Origin: an uncultured Verrucomicrobiota bacterium
GTDB lineage: Bacteria > Verrucomicrobiota > Verrucomicrobiia > Chthoniobacterales > JACTMZ01
Direction: 5' to 3'
DNA length: 35,399 nt
Assembly (NCBI GenBank): GCA_903953565.1
Contig: CAJBKE010000047.1
Span: 1-35,399 of the forward strand
Below the pieces are notes generated by a model. The model was not told where the DNA came from. It searched no databases and saw only the letters and a list, made by a program, of their open reading frames with translations. Position 1 is the stretch's first letter, and each line of letters begins with the position of its first letter. Shown here in pieces: positions 25,031 to 32,641 of this stretch. The position numbers and the translations under genes were made by a program.

Positions 25031-26071
25031 ATGACTGAATTCAATTTCGACGAACATCCGCACCGCCGGTTCAACCCGCTACGGGGCGAGTGGGTTCTCG
25101 TCTCGCCGCACCGCACCAAACGACCCTGGCTGGGTCAGGTGGAAAAACTGGCGCCGGACGACCGCCCGGCCTACGACCCCAAGTGTTATCTTTGCCCCGG
25201 CAATCAGCGCATGGGCAGCGACATGAATCCGAAATATGACGCAACGCTCGTGTTCACGAACGATTTCTCGGCGCTGCTGACGGACACGCCGGAAATGACC
25301 GGGGCGCCCGATGATCTGCTGCGCGTGGAACCCACGCGTGGCGAGTGCCGCGTGATTTGCTTTTCACCGCGCCATGATCTCACGCTGGCGGAGATGGCCG
25401 TGCCGGACATTCGCAAGGTGGTGGACGTGTGGGCCACGCAGACGGCGGAACTCGGCGAGAAGTATCGCTGGGTGCAGGTCTTCGAGAACAAGGGTGCGGC
25501 GATGGGCTGCTCCAATCCGCATCCGCACGGGCAGATTTGGGCCAGCAACTTCGTGCCGAACGAAATCGCCGCCGAAGAGCGCGAGCAGAAAAATTATCAG
25601 CAGGAAAATGGCTCGGTGCTGCTGCTCGACTACGCCAAGCGCGAACTTGCCGCGCAGGAACGGGTTGTGGTCAGCAACGCCCATTGGGTTGCGGTCGTTC
25701 CGTTTTGGGCAGTGTGGCCGTATGAAATCCTGCTGCTGCCGACGCGGCAGGTGCAACGTTTACCCGAATTGACCGATGCCGAACGCACAAGCCTGTCGGA
25801 AATCCTGCAGGCGATGCTGATTCGCTATGACAATCTGTTCGAAACCTCGTTCCCCTATTCGATGGGCTGGCATGCCACGCCGAACGGAGCCGGGGATCAA
25901 CCGCACTGGCAGTTGCACGCGCATTTTTATCCACCGCTTCTTCGATCGGCCACGGTGAAGAAATTCATGGTCGGCTACGAGATGCTCGCCGAGGCGCAGC
26001 GTGATCTTACGGCAGAACAGGCGGCAGCACGGCTGCGGGAATTGCCCGCCAAACACTATCGGCACGGATGA
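25031..26071 (+). CDS. galT: Galactose-1-phosphate uridylyltransferase
   Basis: The protein has 346 residues, the family's usual length. It transfers UMP from UDP-glucose to galactose-1-phosphate in the Leloir pathway, in the cytoplasm. Zinc ligands C52 and C55 (CYLCPGN), H115 and H164 and the catalytic H166 in NPHPHGQIW fall at the same residue numbers as in the E. coli enzyme. FRNE-like [13 protein letters not shown] and the C-terminal [11 protein letters not shown] triad are intact. There is no signal peptide. It follows galM, whereas galactokinase and UDP-galactose epimerase genes are not in this window. No Shine-Dalgarno precedes the ATG, only an A/T-rich leader. Confidence 0.96.
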   Translation: MTEFNFDEHPHRRFNPLRGEWVLVSPHRTKRPWLGQVEKLAPDDRPAYDPKCYLCPGNQRMGSDMNPKYDATLVFTNDFSALLTDTPEMTGAPDDLLRVEPTRGECRVICFSPRHDLTLAEMAVPDIRKVVDVWATQTAELGEKYRWVQVFENKGAAMGCSNPHPHGQIWASNFVPNEIAAEEREQKNYQQENGSVLLLDYAKRELAAQERVVVSNAHWVAVVPFWAVWPYEILLLPTRQVQRLPELTDAERTSLSEILQAMLIRYDNLFETSFPYSMGWHATPNGAGDQPHWQLHAHFYPPLLRSATVKKFMVGYEMLAEAQRDLTAEQAAARLRELPAKHYRHG

Positions 26072-26084
26072 AAGTGACCCTCAC

Positions 26085-26150
26085 ATGAAGATCCTCGTCG
26101 CCGGCGAAGCCGAGATCCATCGGCAGCATCACCACCAGGACTCGATCTGA
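26085..26150 (+). other. 21-codon open frame between galT and a hydrolase gene
   Basis: ATG at 26085 opens a short frame (MKILVAGEAEIHRQHHHQDS, then I) that ends at TGA 26148, 4 nt before the next GTG start. The first residues look like the start of a cytoplasmic enzyme, so it could be a decayed gene start, a leader peptide, or chance. There is no ribosome site. I would not call it a gene. Confidence 0.2.
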
Positions 26151-26154
26151 CCCG

Positions 26155-27372
26155 GTGAGACGGCCCCTATATCACACGGCCATCGTTGCCACTTACCTGG
26201 CCCTTCTTTTGCCACTGACCAGCGTGGCGGCCCCCTTGCCGACCGCCGTCAGCCCCGACGGCACTTTGCTGCGCGGAGGTGCCGAGATCTTTCCCTTTGG
26301 GATCTACCATACGTCATGGATTGGCGAACGCTATGGGGACGAGCGCACTCAAGACCTGCTCGCCATCCACGACAACGGTCTTGGCATCCTGCAGACCTCC
26401 CTTGACCCCACCAGTCGCGAATCGGATTTCGCTCTTCTCGACGACGCGACACGACGTGACATGGGCGTCATGGCCGAGCTTTATCTTCCCGCCTTGGGCA
26501 CGTTGATCGATCGCATGAAGAGCCATCCCGCCATCATCTCCTGGCAGATCGGTGATGACTTTAATGTCACCACTTCAAAAAACTACTGCTCGCCCGAACT
26601 TCTCAAGGAACGCCACGAGTTGGCCCTGACACACGACCCCAATCACGTCACCTACGCGAGCGGCGGTTCTGCGCCGGTGGCGCGGTATCGCTCATTCAAA
26701 GAATATCAAGGCTGCGTCAACATGATCGGCATCCAATGCTATCCCGTGGACAACAAGCCGGATTTTCCTGATGAACTGATGCTTGAGCGATGTTTCCAAT
26801 TGTTGAAATCCCGGGTGTCGGAAATCGAAGGCACGGGCATTGTCCCCATCGCTAACCTGCAATCTTTCAGTTGGTCGAAAAGGGGTGTTTTTCCAACCCC
26901 ATCGGAATCGCGAAACATGCTGTATGGAGCTCTCGCTGCTGGGGTTAAGGGTGTCTTGTATTACACATATTACGACGGCACGCCGATCAAAGGCCACGTG
27001 ACGTTGAACCAGCAGGCCCCGGCGCTCTGGGACGAAATCGGGAAGCAGGCCAAGGAGATCAGCCAACTGGCTCCGTTTCTTCTCAAGGGCACCCGCCACG
27101 CCCTCCCGTCCAACGCGGAGCACGTCCATGTTTTCCTGTGGGAAAAGGACGCGAAGAAAATCCTCGTGGTCTTCAATACCGACAGGCGCGCCTCGACAGA
27201 TCTGCACACGGTGATTCCCGACTCGGCAGGCCAAACGCTCGCATCCCTTTTTGCCAACCGGCCAACCGGATTGGAGCTCAAAGGCGGTATCTTGAGGGGC
27301 AGGATTAGACCCGAGGAAGTCCACGTCTATTCTGTCTCGGAGTCCGCTCAACCCCACCCCCTTGAACAATAA
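26155..27372 (+). CDS. Secreted TIM-barrel protein, GH2/GH-A-like, altered acid/base position
   Basis: The protein has 405 residues from a GTG at 26155, giving a signal peptide (IVATYLALLLPLTSVAA). It opens with a GGAEIFPFGIYHTSW strand like the first barrel strand of GH-A-type enzymes. It continues with ILQTSLDP, the strand HPAIISWQIGDDFN (residues 124-137), VNMIGIQCYP and AAGVKGVLYYTYYDG, all typical of a barrel related to GH2/GH5/DUF4434-type proteins. In relatives the HPAIISW strand ends in NE or DEP with the Glu acid/base; here the corresponding residue is D135. A C-terminal beta part (about 315-395) follows. It may be a glycosidase with altered chemistry or a sugar-binding protein. It sits between galT and a GH114-like gene on the same strand. 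Confidence 0.7.
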   Translation: MRRPLYHTAIVATYLALLLPLTSVAAPLPTAVSPDGTLLRGGAEIFPFGIYHTSWIGERYGDERTQDLLAIHDNGLGILQTSLDPTSRESDFALLDDATRRDMGVMAELYLPALGTLIDRMKSHPAIISWQIGDDFNVTTSKNYCSPELLKERHELALTHDPNHVTYASGGSAPVARYRSFKEYQGCVNMIGIQCYPVDNKPDFPDELMLERCFQLLKSRVSEIEGTGIVPIANLQSFSWSKRGVFPTPSESRNMLYGALAAGVKGVLYYTYYDGTPIKGHVTLNQQAPALWDEIGKQAKEISQLAPFLLKGTRHALPSNAEHVHVFLWEKDAKKILVVFNTDRRASTDLHTVIPDSAGQTLASLFANRPTGLELKGGILRGRIRPEEVHVYSVSESAQPHPLEQ

Positions 27373-27403
27373 CCTCCCAACAATCACTCGTCGAAATCCC
27401 TCC

Positions 27404-28336
27404 ATGAAACCCCCCGCCTTCATCGTGTCTATTTCGATTCTCACGCTGACGCACTTCGCCCGCGCGGAATCAAACCCCGCCTCGTTCGCCTACATCCTGC
27501 AGGCCGATTCCTTCGCAAAAACAAAATCTGCGGCCGTTGCGCAACTCAAGGAATGCGGACGCGATTGGATCGTTCTCGACGCGGCCTTCGCTGGCGACAC
27601 GCCGTGGGAGCGAGCGGACCTCGACGCAATCCGCAGCGGGAAGGAAGGGCGGAAAGTGGTCGCCTACATTTCCATTGGCGAGGCTGAAGACTACCGCCCC
27701 TACTGGCGCGCCGAGTGGGTCAGCAATGGCCAGCGCACCGCCGGCGCGCCGGCGTGGCTCGGGATCGAGAACCCTGAGTGGAAGGGAAATTATCAGGTCA
27801 AATATTGGAACGCCGAGTGGCAAAAACTCATGCTACCCGCAGTTGAAGACGCGATGGCTCGCGGTTTCGACGGGGTGTATCTGGACATCGTTGATGGCTT
27901 TCAGACATATGAGCAGGGAGCCAACGATTACTTGGACGACCGCATGAACCCGGAGACCAAGCAGACCTATCGCCGCGACATGGTGGACTGGGTGAAATCG
28001 ATCGCCGCCCGCGCCCGTGCGAAGAATCCTGCGGCACTCATCATCCCGCAAAACGGCTCCCAACTCGCCACCCACAAGGACTTCGTCGAGGTCATCAGCG
28101 CCCAAGGCATCGAGGACTTGTTCACCAATGGGAAAAAACTCCAGCCCGCCTCGCACACAGATGAAATCCTCGGCCACTTGAAAACATTGGCTTCGGCAAA
28201 GAAGCCCGTGCTGCTCATCGAGTATCCAAAGACGCCGGAGCGGCGGGCGCTGTCCAAGAAGTTGGCCGAGGAGAACGGACTCGTTTGGCTCGTGACGGAT
28301 CGTCAACTCAAGACGCTCGGTGAATCGGGCCAGTGA
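27404..28336 (+). CDS. GH114-like secreted protein (endo-alpha-1,4-polygalactosaminidase type)
   Basis: The protein has 310 residues from the ATG at 27404. The frame reaches back to 27362 into the previous gene's end, but the ATG gives the signal peptide (MKPPAFIVSISILTLTHFAR, then A). GH114/TM1410-type landmarks are present: FAYILQAD at the first strand, KVVAYISIGEAEDYRPYW, WNAEWQKLMLPAVEDAMARG, FDGVYLDIVDGF (D161), and GLVWLVTDRQL at the end. Known members cut alpha-1,4-linked galactosamine polymers such as those in fungal and bacterial biofilms. Here it would be extracellular. It lies 31 nt after the TIM-barrel gene and probably shares its transcript. The substrate is inferred from the family only. 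Confidence 0.85.
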   Translation: MKPPAFIVSISILTLTHFARAESNPASFAYILQADSFAKTKSAAVAQLKECGRDWIVLDAAFAGDTPWERADLDAIRSGKEGRKVVAYISIGEAEDYRPYWRAEWVSNGQRTAGAPAWLGIENPEWKGNYQVKYWNAEWQKLMLPAVEDAMARGFDGVYLDIVDGFQTYEQGANDYLDDRMNPETKQTYRRDMVDWVKSIAARARAKNPAALIIPQNGSQLATHKDFVEVISAQGIEDLFTNGKKLQPASHTDEILGHLKTLASAKKPVLLIEYPKTPERRALSKKLAEENGLVWLVTDRQLKTLGESGQ

Positions 28337-28479
28337 GTCTCTGGCCCATGCCTGAACACTCCATCCCGCCGCTCGCGTCATCGAGACGCGCGTGATGATT
28401 TCCACGAACTTTTTACCCGCCGCCTCCGAGTGTAAGCATAAACACTCCGGCCCAACCGCAGAAATGGCGTCGCGCAACC

Positions 28480-28511
28480 AAAAAAGCGGCTCCGGGTAAC
28501 CCCGGAGCCGC
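28480..28511. terminator. Bidirectional intrinsic terminator
   Basis: An 11-bp perfect stem (GCGGCTCCGGG at 28486-28496, CCCGGAGCCGC at 28501-28511) has loop TAAC. On the minus strand it is followed by TTTTTTGG, making a strong terminator 37 nt past the small secreted-protein gene. On the plus strand CCTGGTTTTATT follows, so it can also stop the galM-GH114 transcript, whose last stop is 28336. The 28337-28479 stretch holds nothing else I recognise. Confidence 0.88.
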
Positions 28512-28547
28512 CCTGGTTTTATTCGTCTGGTTAGATGGCCACGGGAG

Positions 28548-28913
28548 CTATTCCTCAGCGCCCCCGTCGTCGCCCTTTTTCTCGCCTTTCTTCTTCTTGG
28601 TAGATGCGTCAACGGCTGAGGCCGTGTCGGGAGTCGCTCCGACTGTGATTTTGGCACGCATTCCGACAGTGATGTCCGCAAGCTTCGCGCTTGCGCCCTC
28701 CACTGTGATGGCCGCATCCGCGACCTTGTAGGTTTTATCCTCACCGGGTTCGCCTTTCTTCCCGGAATGCACGGTGATGGTATTGGCGGTGGTGTCGACG
28801 GCGGTGACTTTCCAGCCGGGCTTTTTCCCTCCCTCTTTTTCTCCAGCCAGTGCCATGCCTGGCGCGGCCAGCATGATGGTGAGGGTCAATGCGTAGGATA
28901 TGAATGCTTTCAT
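28548..28913 (-). CDS. Small secreted protein, DUF5666-like pattern
   Basis: The protein has 121 residues from the ATG at 28913. The 22 residues added by the upstream frame look non-coding. The signal peptide is MKAFISYALTLTIMLAAPGM, then ALA. The mature part has one small beta-domain pattern (WKVTAVDTTANTITVHSG, KTYKVADAAITVEG, LADITVGMRAKITV), which resembles the DUF5666 / OB-like repeats in exported bacterial proteins. A charged tail follows (KKKKGEKKGDD). The function is unknown. It stands alone, with a strong terminator after it, and no known partner. Confidence 0.75.
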   Translation of the reverse strand: MKAFISYALTLTIMLAAPGMALAGEKEGGKKPGWKVTAVDTTANTITVHSGKKGEPGEDKTYKVADAAITVEGASAKLADITVGMRAKITVGATPDTASAVDASTKKKKGEKKGDDGGAEE

Positions 28914-29061
28914 TGTGGTAGCGGTGCTTTCTGTTGATTGTTGAATTGGTTTTGAAGGCTGTGAAGCCCCACAAGACAAAACCCCAACCCCGGATGAAAG
29001 TTTCGAAATTTCCGCGCGCCCGTGCGAACACCCTGACGTGAGGCCGGGCGCGGGCGCTTAC

Positions 29062-29120
29062 CGCTGCCTGTTCGGCAGCGCGCTATTGCCAGCCGGCAAA
29101 GATTGCGTGACGATCTTTGC
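29062..29120. repeat. Two hairpins immediately upstream of tRNA-Val
   Basis: CGCTGCC/GGCAGCG (29062-29080, loop of 5) and GCAAAGAT/ATCTTTGC (29096-29120, with an inner CGT/ACG) are perfect inverted repeats. The second ends 6 nt before the tRNA. They could be a processing or regulatory structure, or a short dispersed element. The 28914-29061 stretch before them holds no gene. Confidence 0.55.
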
Positions 29121-29126
29121 GTTGTG

Positions 29127-29198
29127 GCGCGGTTAGCTCAGCGGTAGAGCGGCTCGTTTACACCGAGTTGGTCGGGGGTTCGATCCCCTCACCGCGCA
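29127..29198 (+). tRNA. tRNA-Val (anticodon UAC)
   Basis: The 72-nt cloverleaf has acceptor GCGCGGT with ACCGCGC, D-arm GCTC/GAGC, anticodon stem GCTCG/CGAGT with loop TTTACAC (anticodon TAC), T-arm GGGGG/CCCTC with the TTCGATC loop, and discriminator A. The CCA end is not encoded and must be added. Confidence 0.95.
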
Positions 29199-29248
29199 TG
29201 CCCGCCTCAGAGTTGCGGCGGAGGTTAGACCGAGCTAACTGTTGTCTT

Positions 29249-29797
29249 ATGCAAACGGCAACTATCGAGCAAATCAACGCGACCGACCTCGCGGCCCTCT
29301 GGCGAAGCAACCCGGATCTTTCCGTCATTGATGTGCGCACGCCGGCGGAGTTCGAATCGGTGCACGCGCGCGGCGCGCAGTTGCGACCGCTGCACGATTT
29401 GAACCCGGAAGATTTCACGCGACAAAACCAACCGGTCTACATCCTCTGCAAGTCCGGGGTCCGCGCAACCCAGGCCGCGGAGAAGCTTTTGGAATCCGGC
29501 ATGAAGCGGGCGATCGTCGTCGAAGGCGGAACCGATGCGTGGATCGCCGCTGGATTGCCCATCGAGCGCACCGGGCGGAACGTCCTCCCACTCGACCGTC
29601 AAATGCGTCTTGTGGCCGGAACAATGATTTTCGCGGGATCACTGCTCGCACTTCTGGTTAACCCGGCCTTCGTCTGGATTCCGCTCTTCATGGGTTGCGG
29701 GCTCGTCTTCTCCGCAGTGACCGGCATTTGTCCGATGAGCAATGTCATTGCGCGCATGCCCTGGAACCGCGGATCGTCCTGCGGTTGCGGGAACTAG
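29249..29797 (+). CDS. Rhodanese-domain protein with YgaP-like membrane tail
   Basis: The protein has 182 residues from the ATG at 29249. The frame runs back through the tRNA to 29117, which is not coding. The rhodanese domain spans about 5-115 (SVIDVRTPAEFESVHARGA) with active-site C67 in YILCKSGVRA and a GGTDAWIAAG end. The C-terminal DUF2892/YgaP-like part spans about 120-182 with two transmembrane segments (MRLVAGTMIFAGSLLALLV; FVWIPLFMGCGLVFSAVTGI) and a CPMSNVIARMPW end. Rhodaneses carry a persulfide on the Cys and pass sulfur to acceptors; this one is inner-membrane anchored. It is convergent with sufU, with only 3 nt between the stops, which fits a sulfur-handling neighbourhood. Confidence 0.92.
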   Translation: MQTATIEQINATDLAALWRSNPDLSVIDVRTPAEFESVHARGAQLRPLHDLNPEDFTRQNQPVYILCKSGVRATQAAEKLLESGMKRAIVVEGGTDAWIAAGLPIERTGRNVLPLDRQMRLVAGTMIFAGSLLALLVNPAFVWIPLFMGCGLVFSAVTGICPMSNVIARMPWNRGSSCGCGN

Positions 29798-29800
29798 GAT

Positions 29801-30253
29801 TCAGTCCCCCGACTCGCTCGTCGCGGTGGCCTGGCCGGCCAGCGCCGCTTCCAAGGTGTGCCACGGCAGCATGGCGCATTTGATCCGGGCGGGAAATTTG
29901 CGCACGCCGGACAATGCGGCGAGGTCTCCCACTTCGGGCGGTGGCGCGGCTTCCGGTCCGAGCAGCATGTCACGCACTTGGCCCGACAGCGCGCGCGCTT
30001 CCGAGGCGGTGCGGCCTTTCGTTTTACCGGTCATCATGGAGGCCGAAGCGCGGGAAATGGCGCATCCTTGGCCCTGGAAAGCGACGTCGGATAATGTGTC
30101 GTTGTCCAACCGGACAGAAACTTTCACCTCGTCGCCGCACAGAGGATTATTGCCCTCAGCGCTGCACGTGCACTCGGGCATCTCGCGGTAGTTCCGCGGA
30201 CGCTTGTTGTGATCCAGGATGATCTCCTGGTAGAGGTCGGCCAACTCGGACAT
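29801..30253 (-). CDS. sufU: SufU-type iron-sulfur/sulfur-transfer protein
   Basis: The protein has 150 residues from the ATG at 30253, whose A is the last base of the sufS stop (TGATG). Zinc-ligand Cys residues are C39 (NPLCGD), C64 (GQGCAISRAS) and C126 (IKCAMLPW), with D41. The insert between C64 and C126 is characteristic of SufU rather than IscU. In the known system it takes sulfur from SufS and supports Fe-S cluster assembly. The translational overlap with sufS strongly supports one operon. Confidence 0.95.
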   Translation of the reverse strand: MSELADLYQEIILDHNKRPRNYREMPECTCSAEGNNPLCGDEVKVSVRLDNDTLSDVAFQGQGCAISRASASMMTGKTKGRTASEARALSGQVRDMLLGPEAAPPPEVGDLAALSGVRKFPARIKCAMLPWHTLEAALAGQATATSESGD

Positions 30254-31479
30254 CAGGCGAATATTTTGGAGATTTTGCGCAGGGAGGCAACCAAAGCGTC
30301 GGCTTCCTCCGTCGTGTTGTAAAAAGCGAACGAAGCACGCGCGGTGCCCGGGATGCCGTAGAACTTCATCAGCGGCTGCGCACAATGATGCCCTGCCCGT
30401 ACGGCAATGCCGTCCGTGTCGAGAATGGTTCCGATGTCGTGGGGGTGAATCCCGTCCATGGTGAAAGAGAGAACGGGGACCTTGGCTTCCACGTCACCAT
30501 AAATCTTCAGCCCGGGAATTTCCCGCAACCGGGGCGCCACGTGATCACGCAGTTTTTGCTCGGCCTGTTCGATCGCATCGAATCCGGTCGCATCAAGGTA
30601 ATCGACTGCCGCTCCCAAGCCGATGGCTCCGGCGATATCGGGCGTGCCGGCTTCGAATTTCTCCGGAGCCTCGCGAAATGTTGTGCCTTGCTCGAACGAT
30701 ACGCGGCCTATCATGTCCCCGCCTGTCTGGTAAACGGGCAGTCTCTCAAGCCACTCCTTCTTGCCATAAAGCACGCCGATGCCGGTGGGTCCGCACACTT
30801 TGTGGCCGGAGAAGACGAAAAAATCGCAATCGAGGACCGACACATCGACGCGGAAATGCGGGGCGGACTGGCAACCGTCGAGCAAGACAACCGCCCCCGC
30901 TTCGTGGGCCAGCCGGATCACTTCGCGCGCGGGATTGATCGTGCCGAGCGCGTTCGAGGCATGGACAAAGGAGACAACTTTCGTGAGCGGGCCGAGCTTG
31001 CGCGTGAAGTCCTCGAGATCAATCTCGCCCGATGGAGTGATATCCGCCACGACAACACGGGCGCCGCTTTGCTCGGCCGCCTGCTGCCACGGGACGATGT
31101 TCGCGTGGTGTTCCATGCGGGTGAGCAAGATCTCGTCTCCCGCTTTCAACCAGCACTTGGCCAACCCGTGGGCCACGAGATTGATCCCCTCGGTCGCGCC
31201 ACGGACAAAGACAATATCGCGCGGCGAAGGCGCGCCGATAAAGCGCGCCACTTTCTCGCGGGCGCGGTCGTAGGCATCGGTAGCCACCTGACTCAGATAA
31301 TGCACACCGCGGTGGATATTCCCGTTCTGCTCGCGGTAATAGCGGTCAACGGCCTCGAGCACTTGGCTCGGTTTTTGCGAGGTGGCCGCGTTGTCGAGGT
31401 AAACCAAGGGGCGTCCATTGACCGACGATCCGAGAATCGGAAAGTCCGACCGGAGGGCTTGCAGGTCCCAGTTTGCCAT
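30253..31479 (-). CDS. sufS: Cysteine desulfurase SufS
   Basis: The protein has 408 residues. ATG 31479 is preferred over the TTG at 31488, which would lie in the TATAAT box. It is PLP dependent: K227 in FSGHKVCG binds the cofactor, C366 in RAGHHCAQP carries the persulfide, and H-containing MEHHANIVPW and the GGDMI loop are intact. It converts cysteine to alanine, delivering sulfur to SufU. It is cytoplasmic. A very short leader is predicted. Confidence 0.96.
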   Translation of the reverse strand: MANWDLQALRSDFPILGSSVNGRPLVYLDNAATSQKPSQVLEAVDRYYREQNGNIHRGVHYLSQVATDAYDRAREKVARFIGAPSPRDIVFVRGATEGINLVAHGLAKCWLKAGDEILLTRMEHHANIVPWQQAAEQSGARVVVADITPSGEIDLEDFTRKLGPLTKVVSFVHASNALGTINPAREVIRLAHEAGAVVLLDGCQSAPHFRVDVSVLDCDFFVFSGHKVCGPTGIGVLYGKKEWLERLPVYQTGGDMIGRVSFEQGTTFREAPEKFEAGTPDIAGAIGLGAAVDYLDATGFDAIEQAEQKLRDHVAPRLREIPGLKIYGDVEAKVPVLSFTMDGIHPHDIGTILDTDGIAVRAGHHCAQPLMKFYGIPGTARASFAFYNTTEEADALVASLRKISKIFA

Positions 31480-31487
31480 GGCGGCCA

Positions 31488-31496
31488 ATTATAGCA
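31488..31496 (-). promoter_or_regulatory. Extended -10 box of sufS with near-leaderless start
   Basis: The minus strand reads TGCTATAAT, an extended -10 with consensus TATAAT. By the usual spacing, +1 would fall at about 31481, two nucleotides before the ATG at 31479. No good -35 was seen. No Shine-Dalgarno can exist in such a short leader. Confidence 0.65.
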
Positions 31497-31545
31497 CAGG
31501 TCGCCGCGAGAACGATGCCGCGGCTAAAGACCGATCGGAAACGAG

Positions 31546-32637
31546 CTACCTATTGCCTGGAGTGACAAGCCACTCCGTGCGCGAGGACAAAAAAGGCGCC
31601 ACAAAATTGCGCGGAATGAAGACGGTTTTGCCTTGGAACTTGGCAGCGGCAGACAACTTCTCATCACGGGCTTTCTTCACCTCCTCGGTCGCCAATTCCT
31701 CCGGCAGAGCTTCGACCGCAACTGTGACCGGCAGGTTGTCGCCGTCTCCGCGGCCGATTGTCAGGACGTAACGCAAGCCGTCGAATGTATCGGCGGTGAC
31801 AGTGACCGGATCTGTCTCGAGCGGTTTGACCCGCGCGTCGTCCGGACCGTCGGGCAGATCGGCCACGGCCATGCCGGTGAACAGCGGGTCGATGGCCATG
31901 GCTTTGTTCATGTCGAGCAACTGGTTCTTACGCAAACCCTCCATGGTCCACTGCCCTCCGGAAACATCACGCTTGAGCACCCACGAAGCATCTTTGGATT
32001 TCGCTTCAACACGCCGCGGCATGCCGGGACGAATGAAAGTCTTGTCGATCCACGCGGAAGGAGCGGTCTGCAGATCGGAAAACGTCTCCGAGACCAGATA
32101 AGCGTTGTCGCCACCGGCGACCGGCACCACGTAGCGGCCGCTTGCCGTGCCGCCAATTTCCGGGCGCATGCCCTGCGGAGTGGTCGTATGCATCTTGCCC
32201 AGAAGGAGAGCGGCCAGCGGCTGGTCTGCCGCACTCCTCAACTCGACCTGCGTGCCGGTCTCCTCGCGCGGGATATCGTCCGCTGCGGCGCGCAGAGTCA
32301 AAGCACCGCGATCCGCCTCGGCAACGGGAATGCTTTGCACCGCTTCGAGGTTGGAAAGCTTGAGAATGAGGGCGGACAAGCGTTCGAAATCGGCCGGATA
32401 ACCGGAACGCTCGGTCACACCCCAACCGCTTCCGCTTCGCTGCAAGGTGACGCGGCCATCGGGCCCGGACAGCGTGACCGAGGTCACGTCGTTGACCGGA
32501 AATTGGCCGAGGATTTTTTCCCCGGCGGGAACGGCCTGTTCCTGCCAACTGCCGCGCTCGGAGCGGTGCAAATACCAGGCCAGCACGGCGATGACCGCCG
32601 CGGCAAAAAGAAGATAAAGGAACTTCGGGCCTTTCAT
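31546..32637 (-). CDS. DUF4340-type membrane-anchored protein of a Gld-like ABC exporter operon
   Basis: The protein has 363 residues from the ATG at 32637, 4 nt after the GldG-like stop. The upstream 22 in-frame residues overlap that gene and are rejected. One N-terminal transmembrane anchor (FLYLLFAAAVIAVLAWYL) is followed by a large soluble part with the DUF4340 pattern (ILGQFPVNDVTSVTLSG, GWGVTERSGYPADFERLSAL, VETF-like VSETFSDLQTAPSAW). DUF4340 proteins commonly follow GldF/GldG genes, so it probably sits on the outer face of the exporter. Its function is unknown. Confidence 0.88.
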   Translation of the reverse strand: MKGPKFLYLLFAAAVIAVLAWYLHRSERGSWQEQAVPAGEKILGQFPVNDVTSVTLSGPDGRVTLQRSGSGWGVTERSGYPADFERLSALILKLSNLEAVQSIPVAEADRGALTLRAAADDIPREETGTQVELRSAADQPLAALLLGKMHTTTPQGMRPEIGGTASGRYVVPVAGGDNAYLVSETFSDLQTAPSAWIDKTFIRPGMPRRVEAKSKDASWVLKRDVSGGQWTMEGLRKNQLLDMNKAMAIDPLFTGMAVADLPDGPDDARVKPLETDPVTVTADTFDGLRYVLTIGRGDGDNLPVTVAVEALPEELATEEVKKARDEKLSAAAKFQGKTVFIPRNFVAPFLSSRTEWLVTPGNR

Positions 32638-32641
32638 AGTT

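Noticed and set aside
29117-29248. N-terminal extension of the rhodanese gene through the tRNA
   Set aside because: The frame is open by chance across tRNA-Val; the ATG at 29249 starts the domain.
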